Virus record (IMG/VR): IMGVR_UViG_3300030331_001715
Coordinates: 1 to 29,008 of that record
Source of the DNA: a virus
Reading direction: 5' to 3' (one strand)
Length of the DNA: 29,008 nt
Positions 28,342 to 29,008 of this stretch are shown here, piece by piece. The notes below the pieces were generated by a model that was not told where the DNA came from, ran no database searches, and saw only the letters and a program-made list of their open reading frames with translations. How positions within the stretch are numbered: position 1 is the first letter of the stretch; every line of letters starts with the position of its first letter. The translations under genes were made by a program, and so were the position numbers.

Positions 28342-29008
28342 TTACGCACCTGGTGAGCCGAACATACCTCTAGGGTCTGAGAATCCGAAAGAATATCTCT
28401 CTCTAGCTTTGTATCTTACGTTACCAGTATCGAAGTCACCTTCCATAGCTGTTTTGATTGGACTTCTGACAAACATTTTCATACCGTTAGGTACGTCTGT
28501 TTTGATAAAGAACGCATCAGTGTCAGTTAAGTAGTTGTTTACTACATAACCTTGTGGGATCATTCCCATAGACGCGATTGCGTTTAAATCATTGTCAGCT
28601 GTAGCCGTTCTACCTTGAGATTTCATCAATCTCTCAGCAGTAAATTGAAGCTCAGAAGGAATAATCATTTTTACTCCTCTTGCTGCAACTTTTAGGCCTC
28701 TCTCATCAGTAAATGCGTTAATGTCGATCAAAGACTGCTCTAACGATGTTTCGTTAAGGTCAGCTGATGTTGATAACTCATTTCTGAAAGTACCAGCTAT
28801 CGTTGGGTGGTCATCCGCTAATAACGGCTTACCATCACCACCAGGAAATGAAGTGCTGAATGCATTGTTTAATACATTCGCAGCTTTCACTTGCTTAGTG
28901 TTTGCCATCGATCTCGCTAATGCTTTTGTGTATCTAGAAGCAAGTCTATCGTAAAGATTGTCTTCGATAGCTTCTTCTGTGATCGCAAATGCTAAAGCGA
29001 TTGTTTCA
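28342..29008 (-). CDS. Major capsid protein, 5'-truncated by the window edge
   Basis: The last 221 residues are visible. The frame is open to the window edge: the ATG at 28908 is internal, because 33 codons upstream continue in frame (...EEAIEDNLYDRLASRYTKAL then ARSMANTKQVKAANVLNNAF). The segment FAITEEAIEDNLYDRLASRY with the helix that follows, then FSTSFPGGDGKPLLADDHPT, is what I know from HK97-fold major capsid proteins of marine phages, where it spans the backbone helix and the P-domain; KYKARERYSFGFSDPRGMFG is the characteristic C-terminal strand. It forms the icosahedral shell. Portal, protease and terminase genes are expected to the right of the window. A strong terminator follows the stop. 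Confidence 0.88.
   Translation of the reverse strand, partial: ETIALAFAITEEAIEDNLYDRLASRYTKALARSMANTKQVKAANVLNNAFSTSFPGGDGKPLLADDHPTIAGTFRNELSTSADLNETSLEQSLIDINAFTDERGLKVAARGVKMIIPSELQFTAERLMKSQGRTATADNDLNAIASMGMIPQGYVVNNYLTDTDAFFIKTDVPNGMKMFVRSPIKTAMEGDFDTGNVRYKARERYSFGFSDPRGMFGSPGA

Noticed and set aside
28342-28908. Capsid gene starting at 28908
   Set aside because: The reading frame is open to the window end and the upstream codons match the capsid fold; the ATG is internal.

Overview
This window is about 29 kb of AT-rich DNA (roughly one third G+C by eye). It looks like the late, structural half of a tailed bacteriophage, most likely a marine podovirus of the kind recovered from surface-ocean viral metagenomes and from phages of AT-rich marine alphaproteobacteria. 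The host is an inference. The grounds are base composition, the virion proteins and the cyanophage-like accessory enzymes. I see no long tape-measure, sheath or tube gene; instead there are several large candidate ejection proteins, which fits a short-tailed phage. No tRNA, rRNA, CRISPR array, integrase or insertion sequence was recognised, and there is no gene-free stretch longer than about 160 bases.

All but one of the genes lie on the minus strand, so the late transcript reads from right to left. At the right edge is the major capsid gene (its 5' end lies outside the window), followed at once by an intrinsic terminator, as in T7-like phages. Then come two small overlapping genes, a candidate promoter, a capsid-decoration-like gene bracketed by two stem-loops, and the neck/adaptor genes (27.2-25.0 kb). 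The tail-fibre region (25.0-20.0 kb) encodes a virion protein with two cupredoxin-like domains and Trp-Gly repeats, a fibre-like protein, and a 39% glycine adhesin-like protein.

Between the fibre block and the tail-nozzle-like gene is a 7.2 kb accessory cassette (19930-12760). Its eleven genes overlap end to start without a single gap: six 2-oxoglutarate/Fe(II) oxygenase-fold proteins (one with its metal ligands lost), two tryptophan-halogenase-type flavoenzymes, a PAPS-type sulfotransferase, an APS-kinase-like P-loop protein and an HxGH nucleotidyltransferase. This is the most unusual part of the window. It could be a compact hydroxylation/halogenation/sulfation pathway acting on a virion protein, a host surface molecule or a small metabolite; its target cannot be read from the sequence.

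Downstream (12.7-1.9 kb) are the nozzle-like protein, two small genes of 54 and 55 codons, a series of candidate internal/ejection proteins including one of 1408 residues, and a small coiled-coil/transmembrane protein that could be a holin-type lysis factor. At the left edge a SNF2/DEAD-type helicase is the only plus-strand gene. It converges on the late operon with overlapping stop codons and diverges from a small minus-strand gene of unknown function. Translation control is visible at the sequence level: most junctions are TAATG or ATGA overlaps, and one start site (24552) is buried with its Shine-Dalgarno sequence in a strong hairpin that should be opened only by ribosomes finishing the gene before it.
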